Source: Semisulcospira habei
Lineage: Eukaryota; Mollusca; Gastropoda; Semisulcospiridae
Assembly (NCBI GenBank): GCA_036245525.1
Contig: BTPG01000002.1
Coordinates: forward strand, 169,015,528 to 169,079,527
Direction of reading: 5' to 3'
DNA: 64,000 nucleotides
Positions 24,201-30,327 of this stretch are shown piece by piece. Under the pieces are notes generated by a model. It had not been told where the DNA came from and did not search any database. It was given only the letters and a program-made list of their open reading frames with translations. The position numbers and the translations under genes were made by a program. Numbering within the stretch: the stretch's first letter is position 1; each line of letters begins with the position of its first letter.

Positions 24201-24402
24201 CGTGTGTTTTTTTTATAATAAAAAAATCCTTAGTTTTGACCGGATGTTTGTTGCATTTTAGGATCAAAAGTCTGAGTTTGCTGTACTATATATTGCAGAC
24301 AAAGCGGCTGTCACACGAGATGCTGCAGCAGAGTTGGAGCGAATGCGCAAGAAGGGAGTGCCAGAGACAAATTCCAACGACACAGGCTCGCCAGGGTCCT
24401 GA
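5458..24402 (+). CDS. DYNC1LI: Cytoplasmic dynein 1 light intermediate chain (3' part of gene, multi-exon)
   Basis: This is the non-catalytic dynein-1 subunit that sits on the heavy-chain tail and links the motor to cargo adaptors. Exons seen: 5458-5551, 8328-8463, 9482-9593, 10370-10474, 11128-11217, 14244-14346, possibly 15890-15922, and 24299-24402 ending in TGA. All have AG/GT borders and their phases join cleanly. The encoded order follows animal LIC proteins: end of the Ras-like domain (CDAIS, YTSVK, LYGFP-like, [17 protein letters not shown]), then a Pro/Arg-rich linker, then the adaptor-binding helix [14 protein letters not shown] with the conserved Phe-Phe pair, then an acidic/Ser-Thr-rich tail. 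The N-terminal half, including the P-loop-like region, lies upstream of the window. Introns are up to about 8-10 kb and carry three DIRS elements or derivatives, MITEs and many hairpins. LIC1 and LIC2 are vertebrate duplicates, so I do not assign a number. Confidence 0.93.
5588..5759 (+). mobile_element. Hairpin element family A, copy A1
   Basis: The core palindrome reads GGATCAACCATGATAATTCA on the left and its complement on the right, with the inner arms separated by a short loop. The outer left arm is eroded. The right arm ends in TTAA at 5756-5759, which is also the first TTAA of the next hairpin. Confidence 0.8.
5756..5836. mobile_element. Hairpin element family D, copy D4
   Basis: TTAACTCATTCGAGAC on the left pairs imperfectly with GTCTTGAATGATTTAA on the right. 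The middle arms CATACGGATAC / GTATCCCTATG pair around a CTTTAAG loop. Confidence 0.75.
5918..6990 (+). repeat. 164-bp-unit repeat element, copy P2 (split by a MITE)
   Basis: The head TTTTTGGCTCACATGCG at 5918 stops at GGTAAAACTTTTA and resumes at 6530 with TTTTAACGTTGGC, so one element is interrupted by the insertion at 5998-6529. Two tandem units follow, with AGGTCAAGGTCA near 6645 and AGGTCAAGGGTCA near 6806. Confidence 0.8.
5998..6529. mobile_element. 532-bp MITE with CAGGGGTGGGATT terminal inverted repeats
   Basis: The ends are CAGGGGTGGGATT... and ...AATCCCACCCCTG (13-bp perfect inverted repeat). It is flanked by TTTTA on both sides (5993-5997 and 6530-6534), a likely 5-bp target duplication. 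Other copies of the host repeat have no insert here, which fixes both borders. No transposase. The CAG-starting termini resemble hAT ends, but hAT makes 8-bp duplications, so I leave it unclassified. Confidence 0.85.
7000..8200 (+). repeat. 164-bp-unit repeat element, copy P3 (most complete)
   Basis: Head TTTTTGGCTGACGTGCGAAGC. Tandem units have the anchor TCAAATACTATTCACAACTT at 7251, 7415, 7581 and 7743 (periods 164, 166, 162). A diverged final unit ends near GAGCCATGAGGGTTTTGCC. Each unit carries a double AGGTCA-like motif at its end: 7185-7196, 7344-7356, 7510-7522, 7676-7688, 7839-7851 and 8001-8013. Non-coding. Confidence 0.85.
8328..8463 (+). CDS. DYNC1LI: Dynein LIC exon ([14 protein letters not shown]...)
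   Basis: A polypyrimidine stretch and acceptor ...ttgttgaaag precede TTGGTGCT; the donor is gtaagt. Phase is 1 in and 2 out. It encodes [10 protein letters not shown] through HRIYGFPF to VVERDSVF, a close match to the end of the LIC GTPase-like domain. The in-frame ATG at 8252 lies in the intron and is not the start of a gene. Confidence 0.95.
8829..8920. mobile_element. Hairpin element family A, eroded copy
   Basis: Remnant of the family A core: GTAGCTTGGTGCC near 8845 and the complementary GTGCCATGCTATTCC, then CTATTATGGTCGAT on the right. Confidence 0.5.
9207..9300. mobile_element. Hairpin element family A, core-only copy
   Basis: GTTCAAGGGTGGTGCCAGAA and its near-perfect complement meet at ACCAAGAGGT. 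Outer arms are not recognisable. It belongs to the AGAATAG/CTATTCT subfamily. Confidence 0.75.
9482..9593 (+). CDS. DYNC1LI: Dynein LIC exon ([13 protein letters not shown]...)
   Basis: Acceptor tttcattacag, donor gtaaat. Phase is 2 in and 0 out. It encodes [16 protein letters not shown] and continues to KPILRK, matching the GWDNDKKI...KP.VRK block of animal LICs. Confidence 0.95.
9952..10147. mobile_element. Hairpin element family B, copy B1
   Basis: Outer arms are TTAACCCCTTCACTGC at the left and CCAGTGGCTTGGACGGGG-TTTAA at the right. The central arms (GATCCTCGTTGG...GGAGGACCTATGCCTCTTGC) are partly decayed. Its right TTAA (10144-10147) is the left TTAA of A2. Confidence 0.7.
10144..10342 (+). 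mobile_element. Hairpin element family A, copy A2 (27 bp from a LIC exon)
   Basis: TTAACCCATTTAGCCCC at the left and GGGTTAAATGGGTTAA at the right. Inner arms CAGGAGATGGATTGACCATG / complement, centre CTTGGCACCTTCAGGCGCCAAG. The extra GTACATGGTCGTCC segment lies only in the right outer arm, which gives the element an orientation. Confidence 0.85.
10370..10474 (+). CDS. DYNC1LI: Dynein LIC exon ([18 protein letters not shown])
   Basis: Acceptor gttttgtgtgtcag, donor gtaata; exactly 35 codons, phase 0/0. It contains [18 protein letters not shown], the conserved segment at the end of the structured domain. A TTAA-bounded hairpin (10144-10342) ends 27 bp before the exon, so the acceptor region between them is very short. 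Confidence 0.95.
10603..10854. mobile_element. Hairpin element family B, copy B2
   Basis: TTAACCCCATCAG at the left and CTGATGGGGTTAA at the right. The inner part has CTCATGGGCCCCTGCAG... and ACTCATGAGATTTATGCCTC. Its right TTAA is shared with A3. Confidence 0.7.
10851..10998 (-). mobile_element. Hairpin element family A, copy A3 (right half deleted)
   Basis: It begins TTAACCCATTTATA, with the long outer arm on the left, runs to the centre GTAGTGCCAGATCAGCTT, then jumps to ATGGCTTAATGGGTTAA. Most of the second arm is missing. Confidence 0.7.
11128..11217 (+). CDS. DYNC1LI: Dynein LIC exon (Pro/Arg-rich linker)
   Basis: Acceptor tttatgttgcag, donor gtaccc; 30 codons, phase 0/0. The encoded linker is rich in Ala, Pro and Arg and carries a QRTPERAGG stretch, comparable to the SPRTPNRS linker of vertebrate LIC, which is a phosphorylated disordered region. 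GC content is much higher than in the flanking introns. Confidence 0.85.
11698..11829. mobile_element. Hairpin element family F, copy F1
   Basis: Outer arms GTGCACAAAAGGCCATCGG and CCGATGGCCTTTTACCCG. The middle contains TGATGTC...GACGTCA-type pairs and GGCCAATGGCG / CCATTGGCC. It is the AT-richer relative of F2 at 45161. Confidence 0.65.
12103..12150. repeat. Poly-T then poly-G low-complexity tract
   Basis: About 30 T with a few A, then about 18 G. Confidence 0.9.
12527..12729. mobile_element. Hairpin element family B, copy B3
   Basis: TTAACCCCTTGACTGC at the left and GGCAGTGAAGGGGTTAA at the right. The central perfect hairpin is TCATGAGCCCCCGCAG/TTGCGGGGGCTCATGA. Confidence 0.85.
12748..12796. 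repeat. Family I short repeat, partial
   Basis: GCAGCCATCGGCATTGTGTAC followed by GTGACTGCATGCACAAAGG, the unit seen as full hairpins at 25240 and 30263. Confidence 0.45.
12826..13039 (-). mobile_element. Hairpin element family A, copy A4
   Basis: TTAACTCATTCAACCCGATG on the left and ATCAGGGCTGAATGAGTTAA on the right. The core reads GTGCCAGATTAGCTTGGCGC / complement, with a loop around CGACAG. The long outer arm is on the left. Confidence 0.85.
13541..13693. mobile_element. 153-bp MITE with CAGGCATCAGAACTGT terminal inverted repeats
   Basis: The ends are CAGGCATCAGAACTGT and ACAGTTCTGATGCCTG (16-bp perfect). It is flanked by AGTTGG on both sides, a likely 6-bp target duplication. The interior repeats ATCGGAAAA-type motifs. 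No coding capacity. Confidence 0.8.
14122..14202. mobile_element. Hairpin element family D, copy D1 (41 bp from a LIC exon)
   Basis: TTAACTCATTTGAGAC at the left and ATCTCAAATGAGTTAA at the right. Inner arms GCCTCCGGATGTGCGGC / GCCGCATTATCTGGAGGC. It lies just upstream of the LIC exon that encodes the adaptor-binding helix. Confidence 0.85.
14244..14346 (+). CDS. DYNC1LI: Dynein LIC exon with adaptor-binding helix ([14 protein letters not shown])
   Basis: Acceptor tttgtggtttcag, donor gtaatg; phase 0 in and 1 out. It encodes [16 protein letters not shown], the amphipathic helix that in vertebrate LIC1 binds adaptors of the BICD, Hook and Spindly type through its paired phenylalanines, both present here. 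A TTAA-bounded hairpin (14122-14202) ends 41 bp upstream. Confidence 0.96.
14517..14606. mobile_element. Hairpin element family C, copy C1
   Basis: ATCCTTTGGCTGTC and GACAGCCAAAGGAT close a hairpin with partial inner pairing (TTTTTGTCGAGG / CATCGAAAAGTG). Confidence 0.75.
14689..15358 (+). mobile_element. Non-autonomous mini-DIRS (internal deletion, 670 bp)
   Basis: It has every structural end of a DIRS element and no coding region. The left terminus (ATTTATTTCCTC...CATTACCGATGACATGAC) runs to about 14895. About 115 bp of unique or junction sequence follows, including GGTAGCGGCACCCTCCTCC, shared with the other two elements just before their terminal modules. Then come the fused-end module (15015-15105), an internal complementary region (15105-15290) that is the reverse complement of 14711-14895, and the right terminal repeat. 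The arms match closely. It lies in a LIC intron. Confidence 0.88.
15575..15650. mobile_element. Hairpin element family B, core-only copy
   Basis: CAGCAAGAGACATAAATTC pairs with the complementary AAATTATGTCTCTTGCTGG. Centre CCCCTGCATCTGCAGGGG. The outer TTAA arms are not seen. It is close to the copy at 61584. Confidence 0.8.
15890..15922 (+). CDS. DYNC1LI: Candidate 33-nt dynein LIC micro-exon
   Basis: The segment lies between acceptor tttgctgtgatttcag and donor gtaaag. It is 33 nt, with phase 1 in and 1 out, so it fits between 14346 and 24299 without breaking the frame and would add [11 protein letters not shown] between the helix and the tail. RRSS is a plausible basophilic-kinase site. 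I cannot show conservation; it may be alternative or chance. Confidence 0.4.
16046..16222 (+). mobile_element. Hairpin element family A, copy A5 (decayed)
   Basis: GTAACCCATTCAGACCTG at the left, core GATCAACCATGATAGTTCA / TGATCATGGTTGAT, then the right outer segment GAGGACAGCTCCCAAATTC. The middle of the core is shortened. Confidence 0.7.
16388..16467. mobile_element. Hairpin element family C, copy C2
   Basis: TTAATCCTTTGGCTGTCAGT and ACTGACAGCTAAAGGGTTAA. The centre GATGATTCCTGCAGGAATCAT is a perfect palindrome. Confidence 0.85.
16724..16812. mobile_element. Hairpin element family C, copy C3
   Basis: ATAACCCTTTGATTGTTGG at the left and CGACAGCCAAAGGGTTAA at the right. Centre ATGATTCCTGTAGGAATCAT. 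Confidence 0.8.
16891..17090. mobile_element. Hairpin element family B, decayed copy
   Basis: Outer TTCACTGCCAGCAG at the left. Core GGCATAGATTCTCAAGAGCCC pairing with GGGGCTCTTGAGCATCTGC. The right outer arm is weak. Confidence 0.6.
17144..17340 (+). repeat. DIRS copy 2 left terminal repeat and partner of the internal complementary region
   Basis: CATTACCGATGGCATTACTA and the next ~160 bp reappear in reverse complement at 23281-23488. Confidence 0.9.
17630..20150 (+). pseudogene. DIRS copy 2 gag-like region
   Basis: The first part (17630-19440) encodes Arg/Pro/Ser-rich sequence over shifting frames, with a recurring ~20-residue motif of the type PPRSxFxERAxxD, interrupted by long C runs. 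The second part (19494-20150) is one open frame with [34 protein letters not shown] and [17 protein letters not shown], which matches the remnant in copy 1. DIRS first proteins are presumed nucleic-acid-binding capsid-like proteins; no zinc knuckle is visible. Original start unclear. Confidence 0.6.
18232..18790 (+). repeat. Tandem GC-rich units with poly-C tracts inside DIRS gag
   Basis: CCTGAGCGGGCTTGGCGTGA recurs at about 18410 and 18580, and in changed form at about 18732 (period ~150-170). Shorter half-units (CTCCGAGG...CGGAGCGGGG) lie between them. C runs of up to about 30 lie at 18264-18292, 18440-18454, 18501-18515 and 18760-18774. Confidence 0.75.
20290..22060 (+). pseudogene. DIRS copy 2 reverse transcriptase / RNase H (several frame breaks)
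   Basis: [17 protein letters not shown] then [15 protein letters not shown] (motif A) near 20565-20610, SNYLDDLLL (motif C) near 20760, and MEFLTDLN near 20912. RNase [18 protein letters not shown] near 21255, WLELKAV near 21355, [16 protein letters not shown] near 21430 and [18 protein letters not shown] near 21555-21605. The catalytic Asp of DNSTVVAY is present here, unlike copy 1. The conserved DLFATRW connector reads through a TGA in place of the Trp codon (21703-21705). A ~21-bp duplication at 20477-20513 breaks the RT frame. Confidence 0.85.
22060..23027 (+). pseudogene. DIRS copy 2 tyrosine recombinase
   Basis: N-terminal part at 22076-22381 ([32 protein letters not shown]). A frame change near 22381 is followed by the catalytic domain with [10 protein letters not shown] (first Arg, about 22505), HEVRAVATS (HxxR, about 22890) and [15 protein letters not shown] (Tyr nucleophile, about 22990). 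This is the integrase of DIRS elements, which join ends by site-specific recombination instead of DDE chemistry. Confidence 0.88.
23196..23549 (+). repeat. DIRS copy 2 fused-end module, internal complementary region and right ITR
   Basis: GTAATGCCATCGGTAATG at 23208 and ACTTACCGATGGCATTAC at 23275 face each other across an AT-rich centre. The ~200-bp internal complementary region follows, then GTAATGCCATCGGTAAG at 23494 and the right end. Confidence 0.9.
23639..23719. mobile_element. Hairpin element family C, copy C4
   Basis: TTAGCCCTTTGGCTGTC and CGACAGCCAAAAGGTTAA. The inner arm GTAGTGCCT / AGGCACTA also pairs. Confidence 0.8.
23775..23975. mobile_element. Decayed cluster of family A cores
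   Basis: GATGGACCATG... occurs three times (23775, 23829, 23877) with GATTAGCT-type pieces and a terminal AACTGTCATGGTTCATCC. Probably a rearranged family A element. Confidence 0.5.
23989..24075. mobile_element. Hairpin element family C, copy C5
   Basis: TTAACTCTTCGGCTGTC and GACAGCCAAGAGTTAG. Inner CGATGATTTCTTC / GGAATCATC. Confidence 0.75.
24299..24402 (+). CDS. DYNC1LI: Dynein LIC terminal coding exon with stop
   Basis: Acceptor tactatatattgcag. Entered in phase 1, it encodes [19 protein letters not shown], then a short Ser/Thr/Asn/Pro tail ending DTGSPGS and TGA. This corresponds to the vertebrate LIC end (HAELDRITRK followed by an SPT-rich tail). A second AG at 24260-24261 would enter a different frame with no LIC similarity, so I prefer the acceptor at 24297-24298. 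Confidence 0.85.
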
Positions 24403-25239
24403 ACCCACATTCATCTCGGCCACAATCACCTGCAGGGCTTGTCTGCCCCTGGACACACCACACGCTGTCCTGCCATTCGCTCGCCCACTCACTTGCATCA
24501 CTTTGTCAACATTTCGTTGTTTTGGTCATCAGCTTCGTCGTCAGGCATTGAAAGTGTTGATGAGTGCATCTCATTTTCATCATTATCATCATCATTTATT
24601 GATGTGTTGATGTCAACATCGTTCATCTGCATGCTGATCACATATAGTTTTTTCATCTCACCACTATCTTTCTTTTGCATGCGGACACTGATACTGTCAT
24701 CAGTACTGATGGCTGCACGCAGAAAAAGGTTGACATGTTTGTCCTCATGGCTTCATCTTCATCTTCACATTGCCCCATGCTGACCAGCTTTTGTCATTGT
24801 CATTTGCATCAGTGCTGACATGCTTTCATCAAAAGCTGTGTGCGCAGGTGATGTCAAATTTGCCTTTAGAAGCAAATAGTTGACAAGGTGATGGTGGGTG
24901 AGAGAGAGAAAAAAAATGAAAGCGTGGCCCAAGAAACAAAATGTTGACTTCTTTGACTGCTGCTGTGTTTAGACTTGTGACCGTCGCTCCAGCCAGTCAG
25001 CCAGAATGCGAGTGTGTGCATCCAAGGTGACTACAGATAGTAGACAAGTAGACAGCTGCTTCAGAGACTGGAACCACTGTTGTCTTCGTATCATTTCAGA
25101 GCATGGCGATGCAAAGCCCTGCACAAAAGAGCCCAGGTTTCCTGGACACTTTTCAGAAAGGATGAGGAATTTCATGAAGGTTTTCAAGTCAGGCCTGACC
25201 CTGGCATAAAGCTTGGTTTTAGACATCCAACTAAACTGC
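24403..25239 (+). other. DYNC1LI: Probable dynein LIC 3' UTR and flank
   Basis: No coding potential follows the LIC stop. The stretch is moderately rich in ATC/CATC near 24575-24615. The first AATAAA-like signals downstream are far away (around 26130, 26699, 27611, 27718 and 27892), so the real cleavage site cannot be placed by eye. Confidence 0.35.
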
Positions 25240-25301
25240 CTTGTGCATGTAGCCGCAGGTAATGTTTACATTGCCGATGGCTGCATGTACAAGGGGTTTG
25301 T
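25240..25301. repeat. Family I short hairpin
   Basis: CCTTGTGCATGTAGCCGCAGG at the left and GATGGCTGCATGTACAAGG at the right, with CAATGTAAA-type inner pairing. Confidence 0.65.
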
Positions 25302-25354
25302 AGGAAACCCCAACGATGACCTCTTGAGGATGTCAACTGGTAGATCTCTGCTAA

Positions 25355-25425
25355 CAAGAGGAATGGATTCTCATGAGCCCCTAAAGCCGCATGGGGCTCA
25401 TGAAAATCCATTCCTCATGCAGATG
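25355..25425. mobile_element. Hairpin element family B, core-only copy
   Basis: GAGGAATGGATTCTCATGAG and CTCATGAAAATCCATTCCTC around CCCCTAAAGCCGCATGGGG. Confidence 0.75.
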
Positions 25426-25980
25426 GAAACAAAAGGGTGGGACAAGCAGGATTACTATACACTCATGACATGAGTGAACTGACTGCCATATTTAATTCCA
25501 TCGTCTGTACCTCTTCCCTCGTTCCGTGTTTTGTCCTTGTGTGAAGGAGTCCTTCTGATTTTTTTCCATCTTTCATTGTTGTCTGAGCAGCGTTAGTGGT
25601 TGCTGAGTGTCACTGTGAAGTTGTGAATGCAATTTTTAAATTAAATGTGCTTGCCTTCATTACCATGAACCATTACTCTTGATTCCCAGATAGATTAAAA
25701 ATTTATATCCATCCCATTTCTCATGCATAACTCTGTGTGCATCTGCCATATAAAAACTTGCATTTTTTTTGTTTGCGTCTTCTTCCCTTTGGCATTATGT
25801 GTATTTTAGTTTGTTTACATGCACTGAATAACTTATTCTGTGATTTGTTTGTTTATTTGCAAAAGGGTATTTTTTAACATTTCCATGGAAGGTGCTTAAT
25901 ACTTTGTTGTACTTATGTTAGCATCCATTTTTGTTTTGTATTGATACTACTGACTAATTTAGTGTATGAAATTTAGACTA
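25426..25980. other. AT-rich non-coding stretch
   Basis: No ORF with recognisable similarity, no hairpin family member and no clear repeat seen. Confidence 0.5.
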
Positions 25981-26066
25981 GCATACACATCAGCCTGGGA
26001 AGTATAGACTTGCGTGCACATCAGCCTGGGAAGTATAGATTTGCATACACATCAGCCTGGGAAGTA
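25981..26066. repeat. 31-bp tandem repeat, three units
   Basis: Units start at 25981, 26012 and 26043 with GCATACACATCAGCCTGGGA-type sequence; the last is slightly shortened. Confidence 0.9.
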
Positions 26067-26236
26067 AGAGAGACAGAAAGGTAAGCTGAATTCCTTTCAA
26101 AATCAAATACATGTATTAATAATAAAAAACAAATGTCGATCACTTAGTCCTGAAAGTTTGAACAAGTGGATACTGAATTTTGATCAGGATAGTTATTTTG
26201 TCAAGTAACATTTCGTCTCTCAGATTATTTTAACTC

Positions 26237-26297
26237 AAACTCCCAGAACTAAATGATTTGCCTCTGTAAAATGAAAGTCATTTAATTCTGGGAGTTT
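26237..26297. repeat. Short hairpin (family H)
   Basis: AAACTCCCAGAACTAAATGA pairs with TCATTTAATTCTGGGAGTTT across a ~20-bp loop. It lies 8 bp from hairpin D2. Confidence 0.75.
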
Positions 26298-26304
26298 ATA
26301 CAAG

Positions 26305-26357
26305 TTAACTCATTCGTAGGCCGCGCATCTGGATGCGGCTGGCTGTGAATGAGTTAA
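26305..26357. mobile_element. Hairpin element family D, copy D2
   Basis: TTAACTCATTCGTAGGCCG at the left and GCTGGCTGTGAATGAGTTAA at the right. Centre GCATCTGGATGC. Confidence 0.85.
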
Positions 26358-26545
26358 TGTTGGTCCTAGTCATGACACTTGGTCTGAAAGTAAAGACAGT
26401 TCAGTTTATGGACAAAAACCAAGTTTTCACTGGTTCCATACATGGATGATGGTTTGGTTGCCACACCTTTCTCAGTCCCATGGATGAGGGAAATGCGTAG
26501 TGCATAAAATACACACTGGACATGACTGGAACTTGGAGTGTTTCT

Positions 26546-26754
26546 TTAACCCCCATTACTGACAAGAAAATGTGATCCAACTGCAAGAGGCATGTATCCT
26601 CATGAGCCCCAGCGACTGCGGGGCTCATGAGGATCTGTGCCTGTTGTTGAGACTAATTTGTATCCATGTTCCTTGGACATTTTTGGGTTTTGATCGTTAA
26701 ATAAACAAAGATTTCAGAAACAAAATATGCATCCAGTGGCATGGAAGCAGTTAA
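26546..26754. mobile_element. Hairpin element family B, copy B7
   Basis: TTAACCCCCATTACTGAC at the left and CCAGTGGCATGGAAGCAGTTAA at the right. Core ATCCTCATGAGCCCCAGCG / complement GCGGGGCTCATGAGGAT. Confidence 0.8.
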
Positions 26755-27088
26755 AATGTCTGTCATCAGTTTCGAACATAAAAAATCTAGCAGGGAAGTT
26801 GAATGCAGACTTTTCTTGCTTGTTTAAACAGGAATCACTCTGAGCTAAAACAGCACAGAAATTTGTTAACAATTGCACATATACTGTGCCTGAGGGTGTT
26901 GGAAATTGAATGGTAACGGTATCCTGATCTCTTTGATACATCACTGTAAAGTGTTGAGAGCAGAGTTGGTGTGTACAGATTGTATCCATTTCACAGCAGT
27001 CTTGTCGGTGACTGTAGGTTGATGTATTTGTGCTATTTCGCCCCACCAGCAACCACATGCTGTATCTATGTTTGAAATGAAGCGTAAA

Positions 27089-27158
27089 TGTGTGCTGGTC
27101 TGTGATTTTGGATGATCATTGTTACGGCAGGAAGGTCCAAAATCGCATACCCACACAC
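27089..27158. repeat. Short imperfect hairpin (family J)
   Basis: GTGTG...GTGATTTTGGA pairs with TCCAAAATCGC...CACAC. The motif CTGTGATTTT recurs near 27359, 27760, 28205 and 29970, so this may be another dispersed family. Confidence 0.45.
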
Positions 27159-27825
27159 TGATAGACTAGTAGCAATGAGCGGTAGAGCTAACTAGCATAA
27201 TGTACAGTTTTGTTTTAACAAAATCTTTTGCAGTTTTATAGCCTGGTTTTCATTGGTTAAAGTCTGTGTGGCTGAGCCTTGGTGTATAAAGCTGTTTTTA
27301 TTACTGCTTTAAGAGTGAGCATTTTGTGGAGAGAATGACTCCATGACAATGTGTACTGTTCTGTGATTTTGAACCTTGCCACAAGGCCCAGAGTCGTAGA
27401 TCTGTACAAAATTATTTACATTACAGTGTATAGTTGTTGGTTGAAACCCTGATGGCTTTCGTTTGAGCAGTAGAAACCTCAGCCCTGCCAGTAAGACGGA
27501 AAGATTATCATGACCCTGCGTCAGCAAGGATTCATGAAAACCTCTGCCTGTAGCATGGTTTGTTTGCAAAAGGGAGCCTATCCCACACACTTATGTCTTC
27601 TGTTTAATGCTTAATAAACCTAGGTTGTTTCCCTTTCACACGCTTTGTGGGGAAACCCTGCTTGGTTTTATTTGCTGTAGCCCTCATAAGCTTGATTTTA
27701 TTCCTGTGCCCACAACCAAATAAACTTTGGTGCAAAAACAAAATGCCTTTGATGAAGCCCTGTGATTCTGAAATACTGGCGATTATTGCATGGACTTACT
27801 GAATGATTCGATATTGCTAATGTAA

Positions 27826-27872
27826 TTATCCCCAGTGTGCATGTACCAGTGGCTGCAAGCACATGGGGCTTG
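27826..27872. repeat. Family I short hairpin
   Basis: CCCCAGTGTGCATGTACCAG and TGGCTGCAAGCACATGGGG. Confidence 0.55.
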
Positions 27873-27964
27873 ATTAACATCTTCTGTGCAGAATAAATCT
27901 CTTTCATTAAAAATTGATGAAGTATTTTTGTTATGTGAATAAGTATATTTTCCTTCACTTGATT

Positions 27965-28147
27965 TTAACCCATTTAACCCCACGACCGCATTTCCCAATG
28001 TTGGAGGTGTCACCTAATGACTAGGTACCAGTTGCAAGAGATGGATTGACCGTTATCATTCAAGCACCAAGCTCATCTGGCACTACTCTTGAATTATCAA
28101 GGTTGATCCATATCTTGCTGAAGTGCGTTAGGGTGAAATGGGTTTAA
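27965..28147 (-). mobile_element. Hairpin element family A, copy A9
   Basis: TTAACCCATTTAACCCCACG at the left and GTTAGGGTGAAATGGGTTTAA at the right. The core is shortened. The long outer arm is on the left. Confidence 0.8.
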
Positions 28148-28590
28148 CATTTACTAATCTAGCACAGGGGTAAACAGGAACAGTGATAATAATGTGTGCT
28201 GGTCTGTGGTTTTGGAGCTAATGTCTCCAGGCCATAAGGTAAAAATTCACAGCTCAGTGTAACATTGTCAGCTTTGTAAATTAATGTTAGGTCGCGCAGT
28301 ATATGACTAATAATTTATTAGCACATGGTCTAGTTGTTGCTGATTTTGTGACCTCCGTTTTGATGGATTTGGAAGACTTCTGTTTATGATTCTTTTTGCC
28401 AGCTTGCCATGACATTTCTTAAACCACACTGTCTGCTGTTGATTCAATGAAATATTTGTTCTTTTGGATTTTGGAAGTGGTCACTTTAAGGTACAAAACT
28501 TCTACAATAACTGCTAACAGGAGGGGAAAAGTTAACAAAATTATGATCAAGACGTAGAATCTTTTCACAGTAAAGTCACAGTAAACTTGA
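28148..28590. other. AT-rich non-coding stretch
   Basis: No gene seen. One family J-like CTGTGGTTTTGGAG motif near 28205. Confidence 0.4.
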
Positions 28591-29410
28591 ATTTTTGGCT
28601 CAGGTGCGAAGCAAAAGTGAGCATGTTCTGGGCCAGTGGTGGTCTTTTGTCCGTGGTAAACGTTAACTTTGGCATTTTCTCGGAGACTATTCAAGCTACA
28701 GTCTTCAAACTTGGCCCAAGGATACTTTGTGGCAAGACCTTTCTAAACATACCTATTTCAGTGACCTCTCACTAAGGTCAAGGTCACAGGGGTTCAGGAA
28801 ATATATCAAAAATAGCTATTTTTGGACATAATTTATTTTTTCTCAAATACTATTCACAACTTCAAACCCAAACTTGGTACAGAGATACCTAATGGTAAGA
28901 CCTTTATACACACACTAATTTGGTTGATCCCTTAGAAAGGTCACGGGGTCACAAGAGCTTAGGAAATTGGTCCAAAATAGCCATATTTTTACAAAAGATG
29001 TGTTTTTCTCAAATACTATTCATAACTTCAAACCCAAACTTGCTACAGCGATACCTGATGGTAAGACCTATCTAAGCATACTAATTTGGATGACCCCTCG
29101 GAAAAGGTCAAGGGTCACCAGGTCGACAAATGTGTATAAAATGCTAATAATTGTAGTTATTATCAACATTTTTGCAAACTTTTCAATCAAATTTGGTACA
29201 GAGTTAGCTGATTATAAGACCTTCCTATGTATCCTAATTTAGTCGACTCATCGCAAAGGTCAAGGGTCATGGGGGGTTTCACAGATGTGTGAAAACTGAT
29301 TAAATTTTGAGAAAACATGGATTTTGTTAGTGCAGAAGCTGTCCCTTTACTTATTGTCAGACGTGTGGATCGGTCATACATGTGAGCCATAAGGGCTTTG
29401 CCTTTCTTGT
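28591..29410 (+). repeat. 164-bp-unit repeat element, copy P4
   Basis: Head TTTTTGGCTCAGGTGCGAAGC, then diverged tandem units with the same anchor, ending TGTGAGCCATAAGGGCTTTGCC. Double half-sites include AGGTCAAGGTCA near 28778 and AGGTCAAGGGTCA near 29106 and 29261. Same orientation as P1-P3. Confidence 0.85.
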
Positions 29411-29586
29411 TTCATTTTTTGTTGTTTGTTTACTTTGTGGAACACTGGTCATTGTAGTTGATAGCAGTGCTTTCTCTGTATCCAGATTAACTCAGTACAT
29501 GTCATTTTTATTTATTCATCGGTTCATATTTAGCCGCCAAGTGATTTCACAGTCAGTCAGTGTTGAAATAAATGATGTTGAATGAA

Positions 29587-29678
29587 TTAACCCTTTGGCA
29601 GTTGATAGTGGTTTTTGTTATGGTGATTCGTGAAGGAATCATCGTGACAAAATCCACGACCAACAGCCAAAGGGTTAA
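29587..29678. mobile_element. Hairpin element family C, copy C6
   Basis: TTAACCCTTTGGCAGTTG at the left and CAACAGCCAAAGGGTTAA at the right. Inner GATTCGTGAAGGAATC. Confidence 0.87.
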
Positions 29679-30093
29679 TGTAAGAATATTGAGCCCGGCA
29701 ATCTCGTTCATGCATATATGTATGCGTTTTTCTCTGTGCCAATATTCATGGATTATATCACAATATCATGGTTGTTGTCACTGTCTTTCGATAATGTATA
29801 TGGGGTGTCTTTGTGCTTTATTTTATTCAAACTTGAGATTGTACAGACACAAGTCAACGGCCACTTATGAAATTCGTATGACACCATTATTTCTGCTGAA
29901 ACTTTGGGAAAAGTATGTATAAGACATGAATTTGTAACAGAAGATATAGAAATTTGGCACTGATGCTGATCTGTGATTTTCAGACCTTACAGTCCTAGGT
30001 CACAAGGCCCACAATTACACATCAGCACTTACCGAAATACAAGGGGAAATGAAAGGGGGGAAATAATTGAAGTACTGTGCATGGGCAGGACAA

Positions 30094-30173
30094 GGCTTTC
30101 AGTAGCGTTTTTTGTTGCGATGATTCTTTCAGGAATCATCGCGACAAAAAGCGCCTCTGACAGCCAAAGGGTG
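30094..30173. mobile_element. Hairpin element family C, copy C7
   Basis: The inner arm TTGCGATGATTC / GAATCATCGCGAC is well kept. The outer left arm is changed (GGCTTTCAGTAGCG). Right end CAGCCAAAGGGTG. Confidence 0.75.
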
Positions 30174-30262
30174 AGGGAATGCAGCAACTGTTTGTATGCT
30201 GGTATTTTATATATTGTTTGCTTTTGTAGGTTGTACCGTGTATGACCAAAGCTTTTGAAATG

Positions 30263-30327
30263 TAACCCCCCTGATGCACGTGTCCGCAGGTACTGACTAC
30301 TGGTGGCTGCATGCACAAGGGGGGGGT
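30263..30327. repeat. Family I short hairpin
   Basis: CCCCCCTGATGCACGTGTCC at the left and GGTGGCTGCATGCACAAGGG at the right. The inner GTACTGACTACTG is the loop. Confidence 0.65.

Noticed and set aside
24262..24298. Use of the AG at 24260-24261 as terminal LIC acceptor
   Set aside because: It leads into a frame without LIC similarity; the AG at 24297-24298 gives the conserved AELERMRKK tail and a stop.
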